40,029 bases of DNA from Sediminibacterium sp. Gen4 (lineage in GTDB: Bacteria; Bacteroidota; Bacteroidia; Chitinophagales; Chitinophagaceae): positions 1-40,029 of the forward strand of contig JACBFI010000031.1 in assembly GCA_013391385.1 (NCBI GenBank), read 5' to 3'. Both the position numbers and the translations under genes were made by a program. Of this stretch, positions 32,278 through 40,029 are shown piece after piece. The notes beneath the pieces were generated by a model that saw only the letters and a list, made by a program, of their open reading frames with translations, was not told the DNA's origin and searched no databases. Position 1 is the first letter of the stretch. The number at the start of each line of letters is the position of its first letter.

Positions 32278-35163
32278 ATGAAATTATTATTTATATTTAT
32301 TGCTTTCTTCACATACTCCATAACAGGAATGTCGCAGGACTTGTATACCTATTCCGGAATATTGAAAGATGCTCAACAGGAAACACCATTGAGTGGCGCA
32401 GTTGTACGTATCAAACAAACCAACACATTTGCTGTAGCAAAAGAAGATGGGAGCTTTCAAATTAAAACAACTTTAAAGCCACCGTTTACCTTACAGATCA
32501 GTTCCATCGGTTATGAATCTCAGGAATTTGTGATCAGTAATACCGATAAACCCATCACACTTTCTCTCAACGTACAAAATGTATATGCCGGATTGGTGTT
32601 GGTTACGGCTTCTAGGGTTCCGGAAAGTATTTTGAAATCACCGGTAAGTATTGAAAAGTTGAGTTTATCTGCTATCAAAGAAGCAGCCGCTCCGAGCTTT
32701 TATGATGCACTGGAGAATTTAAAAGGCGTACAATTGACAACCTCCAGTATCACATTCAAAGTGCCGAATACCAGAGGCTTTAATGTGCCCAATAATTTTC
32801 GTTTTGTTCAGTTGGTGGATGGTGTTGATGTACAGGCGGCAACATTGGGGGTGTCGTTGGGCAACTCAGTAGGTCCTACTGAACTGGATGTAGAAAACGT
32901 TGAAGTAACACCGGGTGCTGCATCTGCTTTGTATGGAATGAATGCGATCAATGGTATGGCGAATATTACCACAAAGGATCCTTTTCGATATCCCGGATTG
33001 AGTATCTATCAAAAAACAGGCGTGAATCATGTGGATGGAAAAGACAGAGATCCATCCGTTTTAACAGAAACCGCCATTCGTTTTGCACAAACCTGGAAGA
33101 ACAAATGGGGTTTTAAAGTGAATGCCGGTTACCTGAAAGCTACTGATTGGGTGTCTGATAATAGAACAGATCAGAATCCGAATACTTTAAATACAGCCAA
33201 TCCATTGTATCAAGAGTTATCCGGTAATAACAATGTGGCTTATGATGCATGGAATAAATATGGTGATGAGAACAACAATGCCGTTACTATTTCCGGTATC
33301 AACTACAATGGTCCCAATAAATCTTTTCTGGTACGTAGAACAGGGTATTGGGAGAAAGATCTTACCAATCCAACCGTAGAAAATATCAAATTCGATCTTT
33401 CATTGTATCATAAATTTTCTAAAGGAGCTTTATTGTCTTATACGTATCGATTGGGTCAAATGGATGGCATCTTTCAACGTGGTAATAAAATACAACTGGA
33501 CAATACTTCCATCCAAAATCATAAACTGGAGTTTAAATCTGGTTCTCTTTCAGCACGTGCGTATGTATCTCTTGAAAATACCGGAGATTCTTATAATGTG
33601 AAACCATTGGCCGATAATCTTGAATTAACGCATCTTTCCAATAATGCCTGGAGAGATCGTTTCAGAAATGAGTTACAACTGCAACTCAACAACGGTGTTT
33701 CTCTTCCTGCAGCAATGTCAAGTGCCAGAACAGTTGCCGATGCAGGAAGGGTATTACCCGGAACAGCTGCGTTTGATCAATTGAAAAAGACCATCATTGG
33801 TATCAATAATTGGGATCATCTCAATTCAGGCATAACGGGAGCTCCGGCAACCGGTGGTGCATGGCTTACACAGCAAAGCAGAATGTATCATGGAGATGTA
33901 CAATGGGACTTGCGTTCTAAAATTAAATTCATCCAGCTTTTAGTAGGTGCAGACTATCGTTTGTATGAAGTGATACCGGATGGTAATAATTTTGTGGATT
34001 TTTCAAGAGCGTTAGCTGATAGAAATAAACCACTGAGTGATGGATCTTTTGGAGATCCTGTTACTTATTCAAAGTATGGATTGTTTGTACAGGGTACTAA
34101 AACTTTTTTTGATCAAAAACTAAAGGTAACAACTTCATTAAGATGGGATAATAATCCTGAATTCTCTCCGAAGTTGAATCCCAGAATTGCGGTGGTGTAT
34201 TCGCACGCTCAAAAACATCATTTCAGAATTTCATTTCAAAATGGATTCAGATTTCCCGCTTTATTCGAAGCTGTTTCTTTCGTGAATAATGGAAATGTAA
34301 GAAGAGTAGGTGGACTAGCTTATATCAATGAAGGATTGGGATATCTTGATAATTCCTACACACTCAGTTCCGTCAACACATTTAATGCGGCAGTTAATAG
34401 AGATATTGCTGCCGGACTAACCGCTAATAATGCAGCGCTGAAAAATAGAGATTTACTACAGGTAACTAGTTTGTCTACAACAAGACCAGAAAGGATCAAC
34501 TCGTTTGAAATAGGTTATAAAAGCGTATTGTTCAACAATCGCTTAGTATTAGATATAGAAGCTTATGCAAATGAGTATGATGGTTTTTTAGGACAGGTTG
34601 AGGTTGCTGTTCCGGAAAACAATACCGTTAAAGTTGGTTCAGATGCTGCAGTTATTGCCATGCTGGCATCTAACCGTTCCAAACAAACAAGATATCGTGT
34701 ATATACCAATGCAAAGAACAGGTATTATAACTATGGAGCGGCAGCGGGTGTGATTTATACCTTATACAAGAAGTTCATTGTATCCGGTAATTTAACTTTT
34801 AATAACCTGAATGAAAGCAAAGAGCGTGATGTTTTTGTGACAGGTTTCAATACACCTCGTTGGAGTTCTAATGTATCATTCAGAAATAGAGCATTATTTA
34901 AGCACACCGGATTTAATCTTGTTTGGAAGTGGCAGGATCAATTCAATTGGGAAAGCCCGCTGGCTAATGGAGCCATTCCTGCTTTTAGTACAATCGATTT
35001 ACAAGTAACCCAAGAGTTACCTGTGTTAAAAACCACCATTAAGATTGGGGGCAGTAACGTCCTTAATCACCGTTACATACAGTATGCAGCCGGACCAACC
35101 ATTGGAGCGTTATATTATGTAGCGCTTAGTTTCGATACTCATTTTAAACAAAAAAAACAATAG
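32278..35163 (+). CDS. TonB-dependent receptor in the sulfur regulon
   Basis: 961 residues. A signal peptide (about 1-20, ending 'GMSQ') is followed by a carboxypeptidase-regulatory-like domain (about 24-105, 'GILKDAQQETPLSGAVVRIKQT' region), a plug domain ('NTRGFNVPNNFRFVQLVDGVD', 'VTPGAASALYGMNAINGMANI') and a large outer-membrane barrel. Such proteins import scarce ligands using TonB energy. The ligand is not visible in sequence, but position between cysI and the siroheme synthase-transporter fusion (1-base gap to the latter) points to a sulfur-containing ligand or a cofactor of the pathway. There is no SusD partner, so glycan import by a Sus-type complex is unlikely. The barrel ends 'SFDTHFKQKKQ', without the common terminal aromatic residue. 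Confidence 0.9.
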   Translation: MKLLFIFIAFFTYSITGMSQDLYTYSGILKDAQQETPLSGAVVRIKQTNTFAVAKEDGSFQIKTTLKPPFTLQISSIGYESQEFVISNTDKPITLSLNVQNVYAGLVLVTASRVPESILKSPVSIEKLSLSAIKEAAAPSFYDALENLKGVQLTTSSITFKVPNTRGFNVPNNFRFVQLVDGVDVQAATLGVSLGNSVGPTELDVENVEVTPGAASALYGMNAINGMANITTKDPFRYPGLSIYQKTGVNHVDGKDRDPSVLTETAIRFAQTWKNKWGFKVNAGYLKATDWVSDNRTDQNPNTLNTANPLYQELSGNNNVAYDAWNKYGDENNNAVTISGINYNGPNKSFLVRRTGYWEKDLTNPTVENIKFDLSLYHKFSKGALLSYTYRLGQMDGIFQRGNKIQLDNTSIQNHKLEFKSGSLSARAYVSLENTGDSYNVKPLADNLELTHLSNNAWRDRFRNELQLQLNNGVSLPAAMSSARTVADAGRVLPGTAAFDQLKKTIIGINNWDHLNSGITGAPATGGAWLTQQSRMYHGDVQWDLRSKIKFIQLLVGADYRLYEVIPDGNNFVDFSRALADRNKPLSDGSFGDPVTYSKYGLFVQGTKTFFDQKLKVTTSLRWDNNPEFSPKLNPRIAVVYSHAQKHHFRISFQNGFRFPALFEAVSFVNNGNVRRVGGLAYINEGLGYLDNSYTLSSVNTFNAAVNRDIAAGLTANNAALKNRDLLQVTSLSTTRPERINSFEIGYKSVLFNNRLVLDIEAYANEYDGFLGQVEVAVPENNTVKVGSDAAVIAMLASNRSKQTRYRVYTNAKNRYYNYGAAAGVIYTLYKKFIVSGNLTFNNLNESKERDVFVTGFNTPRWSSNVSFRNRALFKHTGFNLVWKWQDQFNWESPLANGAIPAFSTIDLQVTQELPVLKTTIKIGGSNVLNHRYIQYAAGPTIGALYYVALSFDTHFKQKKQ

Positions 35164-35164
35164 C

Positions 35165-36694
35165 ATGGAAGTGATAGCGTCTGTAGATAAAAGCAATGCT
35201 GCATCCTTTGTTCATAAAAAGAACAATCGACTTTTTCCTGTTTTTCTTCAATTGGAAAGACTTAGGGTATTGATTATTGGCGGAGGTCCGGTAGCAGTTG
35301 AAAAGCTACAGGCACTATTAGCTAATGCACCTTGTACGAGAATACGAATCGTAGCAAAACAATTTTCTGAAGAACTGTTACATATCGCTGCAGATAAAGA
35401 CCATGTAGAGCTTGTTCCTAAAAGTTATTCTTCAGGCGATTTGTATGATGCAGATATTGTGATTGTTGCGGTCAATGATATAGTTACAGCAGAAGAAATC
35501 AGAAATGATGCAAAAGCCAGAAAAATCCTGGTGAATGTTGCTGATACGCCTGCACTCTGTGACTTTTATTTAGGCTCCATTGTACAGAAAGGGAATCTGA
35601 AAATTGCCATTTCTACTAATGGTAAATCACCTACAATCGCAAAAAGGGTAAAAGAAACATTGCATGAGGTGATCCCGGATGAAATGGATCTATTGCTGGA
35701 TAACATGCAGCAGATCAGAAATCAACTAAAAGGTGATTTTTCGGAGAAAGTTAAAAAGCTGAACGAGATCACATCAGTAATGTCTCCTCATCCGCAAAAA
35801 CAATTCTCGGTTGCTGAAAAAAGATGGAAAAAAATTGCTTCCGGATTCCTGTTTGCTTTCTTCTTCATGTTTGTGGGTCATCTTGTGCTATCCTATATTC
35901 CATTTACAACATTGTTCAGTGAATCTAAAAATTTACTACAGTCACTGGACAGTACTTTTTATTGGATGATATTGGCGGGCTTTCTGGCGCAATTAGTAGA
36001 TGGCGTATTGGGTATGGGATATGGAGTGGTATCTGCTACCGTATTATTGTCTCTTGGTGTTAAACTTCCTGCCATCAGTGGTAGTATTCATACCGCGGAA
36101 ATGTTCTCCAGTGCAGCATCAGGGTATAGTCATTATCGTTTTGGGAATGTCAATAAAAAATTATTCAAAACCTTACTGATACCGGGTGTCATTGGTGCGA
36201 TACTGGGTGCGGTTTTATTATCAACCTTGGCCGATCAATACACGAATTATATAAAACCGGCATTAGCTGCCTATACATTATTTCTGGGGATTCGAATTTT
36301 AAGAACCGGCTTTTCAAAAGAAAGAAAGCAAAAAAAATTTCGTCGTGTAGGATGGTTGGGAGCGATCGGTGGTTTTTTAGATTCTTTTGGTGGTGGTGGT
36401 TGGGGGCCATTGGTAACCAGTACATTGATTCTGAAAGGAAGAACACCGCGATATGTGATAGGCTCAGTGAGTATTACAGAGTTTTTTGTAACGCTGGCAA
36501 GTGCAGCAACTTTCTTTTCATTGTTGGGGATCTCTCATTGGCCGGTGATCGCAGGATTGATCATTGGTGGATTAATAGCAGCACCATTAGCAGCAAGGCT
36601 AACAGGAAAACTTCCTTTGAAAACCATGTTCATTGCTGTAGGGATCATGGTGATTATTTGGAGCTTGCGTATTTTATGGAACTCTGTTTTTTAA
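35165..36694 (+). CDS. Fusion of siroheme synthase (precorrin-2 dehydrogenase) with TauE/SafE transporter
   Basis: 509 residues in two parts. Residues ~22-210 are a Met8/CysG-N-type domain: 'LFPVFLQLERLRVLIIGGGPVA' region with Rossmann Gly-rich loop 39-44, 'IVIVAVND', 'ILVNVADTPALCDFYLGSIV' and 'AISTNGKSPTIAKRVKE'. It should oxidise precorrin-2 and possibly insert iron to give siroheme. Residues ~225-509 are a multi-helix TauE/SafE (TSUP) transporter with the two family repeats 'GFLAQLVDGVLGMGYG' and 'GAIGGFLDSFGGGGWGP'. TSUP proteins move sulfite, sulfonates or related anions. The fusion ties cofactor synthesis to transport at the inner membrane. No separate sulfate permease is seen in the window, so this domain is a candidate for the job (inference). 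Confidence 0.88.
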   Translation: MEVIASVDKSNAASFVHKKNNRLFPVFLQLERLRVLIIGGGPVAVEKLQALLANAPCTRIRIVAKQFSEELLHIAADKDHVELVPKSYSSGDLYDADIVIVAVNDIVTAEEIRNDAKARKILVNVADTPALCDFYLGSIVQKGNLKIAISTNGKSPTIAKRVKETLHEVIPDEMDLLLDNMQQIRNQLKGDFSEKVKKLNEITSVMSPHPQKQFSVAEKRWKKIASGFLFAFFFMFVGHLVLSYIPFTTLFSESKNLLQSLDSTFYWMILAGFLAQLVDGVLGMGYGVVSATVLLSLGVKLPAISGSIHTAEMFSSAASGYSHYRFGNVNKKLFKTLLIPGVIGAILGAVLLSTLADQYTNYIKPALAAYTLFLGIRILRTGFSKERKQKKFRRVGWLGAIGGFLDSFGGGGWGPLVTSTLILKGRTPRYVIGSVSITEFFVTLASAATFFSLLGISHWPVIAGLIIGGLIAAPLAARLTGKLPLKTMFIAVGIMVIIWSLRILWNSVF

Positions 36695-36701
36695 AACAAA
36701 A

Positions 36702-36732
36702 AACCTTTGCTGGAAAATATCCTGCAAAGGTT
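36702..36732 (+). terminator. Terminator-like hairpin at the end of the sulfur cluster
   Basis: AACCTTTGC (36702-36710) pairs with GCAAAGGTT (36724-36732), followed by a T-rich stretch after a short gap. The rest of the gap to 36959 holds only a small ATGTAT/ATACAT hairpin near 36897. Confidence 0.55.
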
Positions 36733-36959
36733 GCGTAGCGTTTGGTTTTTCTTTTCGGATATTACCTGTTTAACTTACACTACAAGAGTCAACAGGCTGC
36801 TTGGATTTTCTTAAGATGGTTGGATTCTAAAACAGTCCCTTTACGGGGTATTTTATAACACAAAGAAACAACGGGCCTGAGAAGTTGACAATAGCAATGT
36901 ATGTTAAATACATGTAGCAACATCACTACACCCGAGTCGTCTTTTCAACCGTTTTGCGT

Positions 36960-37553
36960 TCATTCAGATGTGAGATTCCCGTATCTGATATTACGGTATA
37001 AGTCTTCATGTATTTTTCTGACACTATTCATCACCTGAGGAATAATGTATTGCTGAACATGATCTAATCGATTCAATTGGACACTATTATAGGTTTCCAA
37101 ATCAAATTGTGGTGGACGCATTCCATTTCTGGAAGTGTTCGTAGTGAAGCATTTCAGGTCTGAAACCTTACTCTCGAAAGCACTGTCCTTAAAATTTACG
37201 GTCAACGTGTACATGACAAAAGTTTGTTCCATGTTTAAGCCAGACAAATCTTCCACCGGATACATGACATAGAAACCATATTTCCCGGAAATGCTTCGCA
37301 TTCGCGCATCTTCAGCTAGATAAACGGGTTTTCCTTTTTTGCTGATGTTGAAATAGTCTTCAAACTTTGAAGTTGCATATTGATACAATAACCAGTTTTT
37401 GGTTCGTTTATACATTTCGGATCTTGGTAAGATCACAGTAGATGTTTTTTTAAAAGCTACTTTTCCTGAAGGGTCATCTGTTGGGAATCGTAATTGTGTA
37501 TATGTATAACTAAAAACAGAAATCAGTAGTGTTAAAAAAAATAGCTTCTTCAT
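36960..37553 (-). CDS. Secreted DUF4468-like protein
   Basis: 197 residues from ATG 37553 (an earlier ATG at 37589 would spoil the signal peptide). Signal peptide of about 19 residues ('MKKLFFLTLLISVFSYTY'). The mature part has the pattern of DUF4468 (TBP-like fold) proteins of Bacteroidota: 'SEMYKRTKNWLLYQYATSKFEDYF', 'ISGKYGFYVMYPV', 'YTLTVNFKDSAFESKVSDLKC'. Function unknown; members are exported and often encoded singly. The gene is complete, unlike its upstream neighbours on this strand. Confidence 0.7.
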   Translation of the reverse strand: MKKLFFLTLLISVFSYTYTQLRFPTDDPSGKVAFKKTSTVILPRSEMYKRTKNWLLYQYATSKFEDYFNISKKGKPVYLAEDARMRSISGKYGFYVMYPVEDLSGLNMEQTFVMYTLTVNFKDSAFESKVSDLKCFTTNTSRNGMRPPQFDLETYNSVQLNRLDHVQQYIIPQVMNSVRKIHEDLYRNIRYGNLTSE

Positions 37554-37595
37554 AACGCAGCATTGGTTCCTGATACTCAAAATATGCAATAATTA

Positions 37596-38160
37596 TTAAA
37601 TAAAAGAAACAATCCCATCACGTTTCAGTGTTGTCCATTCTCGCCAATGTTTTTGATTTGCTAGAGTATCAATTATTTGGGTATATTTTTCTTTATCAAA
37701 TTCAATTGATAATATTTTAAGTTACCCAGGTCTACTTTAATTTTTCTTAGTTGACTTGATATTATTCCAATTAATAGTACCATTGCTGTACCAGGGGTCT
37801 GCCAACTCCTGCTCAATTGCCTAGAGCATCTGGTGCAACTTATATTTCAAACCTTACCTTATAATGTGTATTTGGTTTTGGTTCAGAAACTTATTTTATT
37901 AGATACATAAGTAAATTATCTGAATGATTATTACCCGAAATAAATATAGTTTTATCACTTATATTCAGTGGTGACGGAAGATTACAGCGATCATGTTTTA
38001 TCTCACAAAAATCTTATTCATCAACTCGACATTCAGCAAAATCTACTTCTCACCAATCATAATCTTTATCGAAATCATGATTGATTGTAATAATCAGGTT
38101 TTCCGAGGTTTCTTTTTTCTACAGGTCAATTAGCTAATGATCAGTAACAAATAAAAACAT
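37596..38160 (-). pseudogene. Decayed gene with seven in-frame stops and frameshifts
   Basis: On the minus strand, from ATG 38160, one frame reads as sensible protein ('FLFVTDH', 'KKETSENLIITINHDFDKDYDW', 'SPLNISDKTIFISGNN', 'VSEPKPNTHYKVRFEI') but is broken by stops at 38134-38136, 38119-38121, 38050-38052, 38014-38016, 37891-37893, 37840-37842 and 37813-37815. Most are TAA/TAG and could have come from Gln codons by C-to-T change. After about 37810 the protein-like reading moves to other frames, and a C-terminal piece ('IEFDKEKYTQIIDTLANQK', 'TTLKRDGIVSFI') ends at TAA 37596. Similar wording ('VAxxALGNxAGVGG.PGTA') occurs in a family of secreted proteins I recall only loosely. No function is assigned. 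Confidence 0.7.
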
Positions 38161-38214
38161 GTGTTTCATATCAAACTTATTTACTTTTAGAGTACAAGAA
38201 TATATAGTGAACCT

Positions 38215-38922
38215 TCACTTGATATATAGTGGTACAAAAAATCTCATAGACTCTTTTTTAATTTTCAGTTCATCAAGATGCCCTATGTATTTTTTATCAG
38301 CAGTTATCAAATGCATATGCAGGTATGTATCATGATGAGTGAAGACACTTTGATGTTTTCTAGAAAAGAAACCAATAATTTCAACTGATTCTTTTTTTAA
38401 AGAATAATTTCTTTGACCCTGGTGCGCCTGTTCAGGCGAATCGACTTTTGTTCCTGGTGGTAGATTTACAACGTGGATAGATGAGCTTATAATCGTACCA
38501 TTTAATTTAAAACAAAATGGGTTGTTTATCCCCCTAGAAATACTATCAATAAATTGTTCCAATTGTAAGAGATTTTCTATGGAGTCAGGCAAAGCAATTT
38601 CCATCCACTCATCTACGTGTGTGTACACAAAAAAAGGAGCCTTGGTCTTATATGTTTCTGTTACTTTAATGTTACCATCTGCGGCTACTGTAGATAGATA
38701 AGAAACACCATCAATGATTAATAGTTCTCCGGATAACTTCTCATTTGGACCTAAACCATACAAATGTTTTTTTGGATAAATAGTGTCAAGTAAAATATTT
38801 CCACCAAGTTATCCTTTCCACATTACATTGCGCATGGCTCCAACTATCATGACAGGGGTTTCTTGCTGCGCTTTCGATATGAAAAAAACGAATAAGAAGG
38901 TGAGTAGTAATATTTGTTTCAT
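38215..38922 (-). pseudogene. Acetolactate decarboxylase-like gene broken by a nonsense codon
   Basis: The frame from ATG 38922 encodes a signal peptide ('MKQILLLTFLFVFFISKAQQ') and family-like start ('VMIVGAMRNVMWKG'), then a TAA at codon 38 (38809-38811), then continues in the same frame to 38215 with 'YGLGPNEKLSGELLIIDGVSYLS', 'GTKVDSPEQAHQGQ', and 'THHDTYLHMHLITADKKYIGHLDEL'. The HxH...H set at the end matches the zinc ligands of alpha-acetolactate decarboxylase (BudA). The stop probably replaces a Gln (CAA to TAA). Only a 182-residue fragment from ATG 38763 remains openly readable; it lacks the signal peptide. Sequencing error is possible but the neighbours are decayed too. Confidence 0.75.
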
Positions 38923-39000
38923 GAGTGTTATTTTAATTTTTAGCTTTTTTACCATCTATTTTATTTCATTTTCCTCCAACCATTTAATTCGGTAATATAT

Positions 39001-39561
39001 TTACAAATCAAGCAGGAGCCATTTTAATGAAGATGTTGTGGTAGCATCGGATGGATAGGCAGGCAGTATGTCTGGTGCGGCAATTGATAGCATTAGTCTT
39101 ATTGACCTATTAGAAAACCTTGACTTATGTAACTGGAATTCTTTTGCTTCATCAGCAAGGAAACTGCTGGCAGTTACCGGACGACTCACCGTTGCAACCC
39201 AACTATCATTGTTCCACCAAATCCATCCTCCGTAACTCATATTTGTAAAAGTACGCTCCCCTAACTGCGCAGATGCATGAAGATTAATCATGGTGCTGTT
39301 ATTGGTAATATAAAAATCAACGCCACGAAGTGCGGGTTTTTGAAACATCCCTTGAAGACACCAATAGATATAGTGGTGATCTTGTTTAAAATGCAACATT
39401 AACGAATCAGATAATTTTACTTTGATCGCATCATCCCATTCGGCAGGATTGAATTTGCCATCAATCATGACGGCTGACTTTCCATATGGTATTTTAATGG
39501 ACTGGCTGCTTCCTGTATTGTAGATAAGAAGATTCAGAAGAATAAATAGTAATTGTCTCAT
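39001..39561 (-). CDS. Secreted CBM9-like/DOMON-like protein, unknown function
   Basis: 186 residues with a signal peptide of about 19 residues ('MRQLLFILLNLLIYNTGSS'). The mature start 'AVMIDGKFNPAEWDDAIKVKL' is the typical opening of family 9 carbohydrate-binding-like domains ('IDG...EW..A'), followed by beta strands ('HHYIYWCLQG', 'VDFYITNNST') and a Trp-rich stretch 'YGGWIWWNNDSWVAT'. It may bind a sugar or haem-like ligand outside the cell; there is no catalytic partner. No internal stop was seen although genes on both sides are decaying. The 78-base gap down to 38922 is AT-rich and may hold the end of another lost gene ('RIKWLEENEIK'). Confidence 0.6.
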   Translation of the reverse strand: MRQLLFILLNLLIYNTGSSQSIKIPYGKSAVMIDGKFNPAEWDDAIKVKLSDSLMLHFKQDHHYIYWCLQGMFQKPALRGVDFYITNNSTMINLHASAQLGERTFTNMSYGGWIWWNNDSWVATVSRPVTASSFLADEAKEFQLHKSRFSNRSIRLMLSIAAPDILPAYPSDATTTSSLKWLLLDL

Positions 39562-39579
39562 AGAATATATACTTAATGA

Positions 39580-39678
39580 TTATTTTAGAAAATGTGGAAG
39601 TTTAAATCTACTACCTCTATTAAATAAATCTTTTGCTTTAATATCTTTCCATTCTTTATCAGATATAATAATTAAAAA
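39580..39678 (-). pseudogene. Short C-terminal gene remnant
   Basis: Minus-strand frame reading 'FLIIISDKEWKDIKAKDLFN' then 'RGSRFKLPHFLK' to TAA 39580-39582. It is preceded by an in-frame TGA (39679-39681) and has no start codon. It looks like the tail of a lost gene. Family unknown. Confidence 0.35.
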
Positions 39679-39707
39679 TCAGCTTAATTTAACCGGGTAT
39701 TAGTGAT

Positions 39708-40029
39708 TTATGGAATCAATTTTTTGTGCATGGCAACAGCACTGGCAGAACATAAGCTGCTGAATTCTTTTGAAGCCTGCACTTCATCTGGGACCTCATT
39801 TCTAAAAGAATACTTATAACCTCTCTTTTCAAAATACACAGCTGCTGTTTCTGTTAGAAGGTAAAGAATCGTGATTCCTGATTTGTTACCGATTTCTTCA
39901 AGATTGTTTATAAGTAATGATGCAATACATTTACTCCTATAACATGGGTGTACAACCAAAGATCGAAGTAACCCGTGTAAGCTCCCCATAATTTAGTGCC
40001 ACGTTTAGTTAGAGTTTTCTAAGGTAATA
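39708..40029 (-). pseudogene. Degraded ArsN2-like GNAT acetyltransferase (partial)
   Basis: The open part from ATG 39989 gives 93 residues that match the C-terminal two thirds of arsenic-resistance-type GNAT proteins: 'GLLRSLVVHPCYRSKCIASLL', 'ITILYLLTETAAVYFEKRGY', 'EVPDEVQASKEFSSLCSASAVAMHKKL'. Two signs of decay: the acetyl-CoA-binding loop reads 'YRSKCIA' instead of a glycine-rich 'YRGKGIA' form, and the upstream residues ('NVALNYGE') lie in a different frame with a stop just before them, so a frameshift near 39985 is likely. The window edge cuts the rest. An intact but truncated start at 39989 is the alternative. Confidence 0.55.

Noticed and set aside
37813-38136. Reading the in-frame TAA/TAG/TGA codons as recoded sense codons (alternative code or selenocysteine).
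   Set aside because: All intact genes in the window use TAA, TAG and TGA as normal stops, no SECIS-like context was seen, and frameshifts follow further along, so decay is the simpler explanation.

Overview
The window looks like a chromosomal segment of a Bacteroidota bacterium, most likely a member of the Chitinophagaceae or a near relative (family level is inference). The evidence is a type IX secretion cargo with a gliding-motility-type C-terminal domain next to a PorP/SprF protein, a propeller-type sensor kinase, a TonB receptor with a carboxypeptidase-regulatory-like domain, TAnnTTTG promoter elements, few Shine-Dalgarno sequences and moderate-to-low GC. No tRNA, rRNA, CRISPR array, transposase or phage gene was found.

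Layout. 1-4269: the 3' part of a large secreted Ig/PKD repeat protein, then a PorP/SprF protein. 4358-7444 (minus): a tight four-gene operon (lipoprotein, small membrane protein, S41 peptidase, methyltransferase). 7606-10671 (minus): a propeller histidine kinase with no response regulator nearby. 10741-12797 (minus): a class IV aminotransferase and a self-processing P1-family peptidase. 13012-16215: a tricorn-like S41 protease. 16665-18040: DoxX protein, lipoprotein, small secreted protein. 18189-22728 (minus): penicillin-acylase-family hydrolase, Tat-exported sugar isomerase, nucleoid-associated protein. 22817-36694: an assimilatory sulfate reduction regulon. 36960-40029 (minus): small secreted proteins among several decaying genes.

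The centre of interest is the sulfur locus. A promoter whose -33 element lies inside a 15-bp palindrome is followed by a SAM-I riboswitch with its own terminator, then by a 30-codon open reading frame that ends in a run of cysteines (6 Cys in the last 9 residues), then by cysH-cysD-cysN-cysE-cysK, a terminator-like hairpin, cobA-cysJ-cysI, a TonB receptor, and a fusion of siroheme synthase with a TauE/SafE-type membrane transporter. The genes cover APS formation (CysDN), APS reduction (iron-sulfur type CysH, no APS kinase), sulfite reduction (CysJI), siroheme supply (CobA plus the fusion) and cysteine synthesis (CysE, CysK). The leader suggests three control layers: a DNA-binding regulator, SAM sensing, and cysteine sensing through translation of the cysteine-rich peptide. 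The last layer is inference from sequence.

Intergenic regions carry several families of dispersed repeats: a TATAAGC/GCTTATA array, GCAGATTTTCATGAT palindromes, CAAG-rich modules with GC-rich hairpins, and GTTGGTC hairpins. The right end holds an acetolactate decarboxylase gene broken by one nonsense codon, a gene remnant with seven in-frame stops, and a degraded ArsN2-like acetyltransferase.
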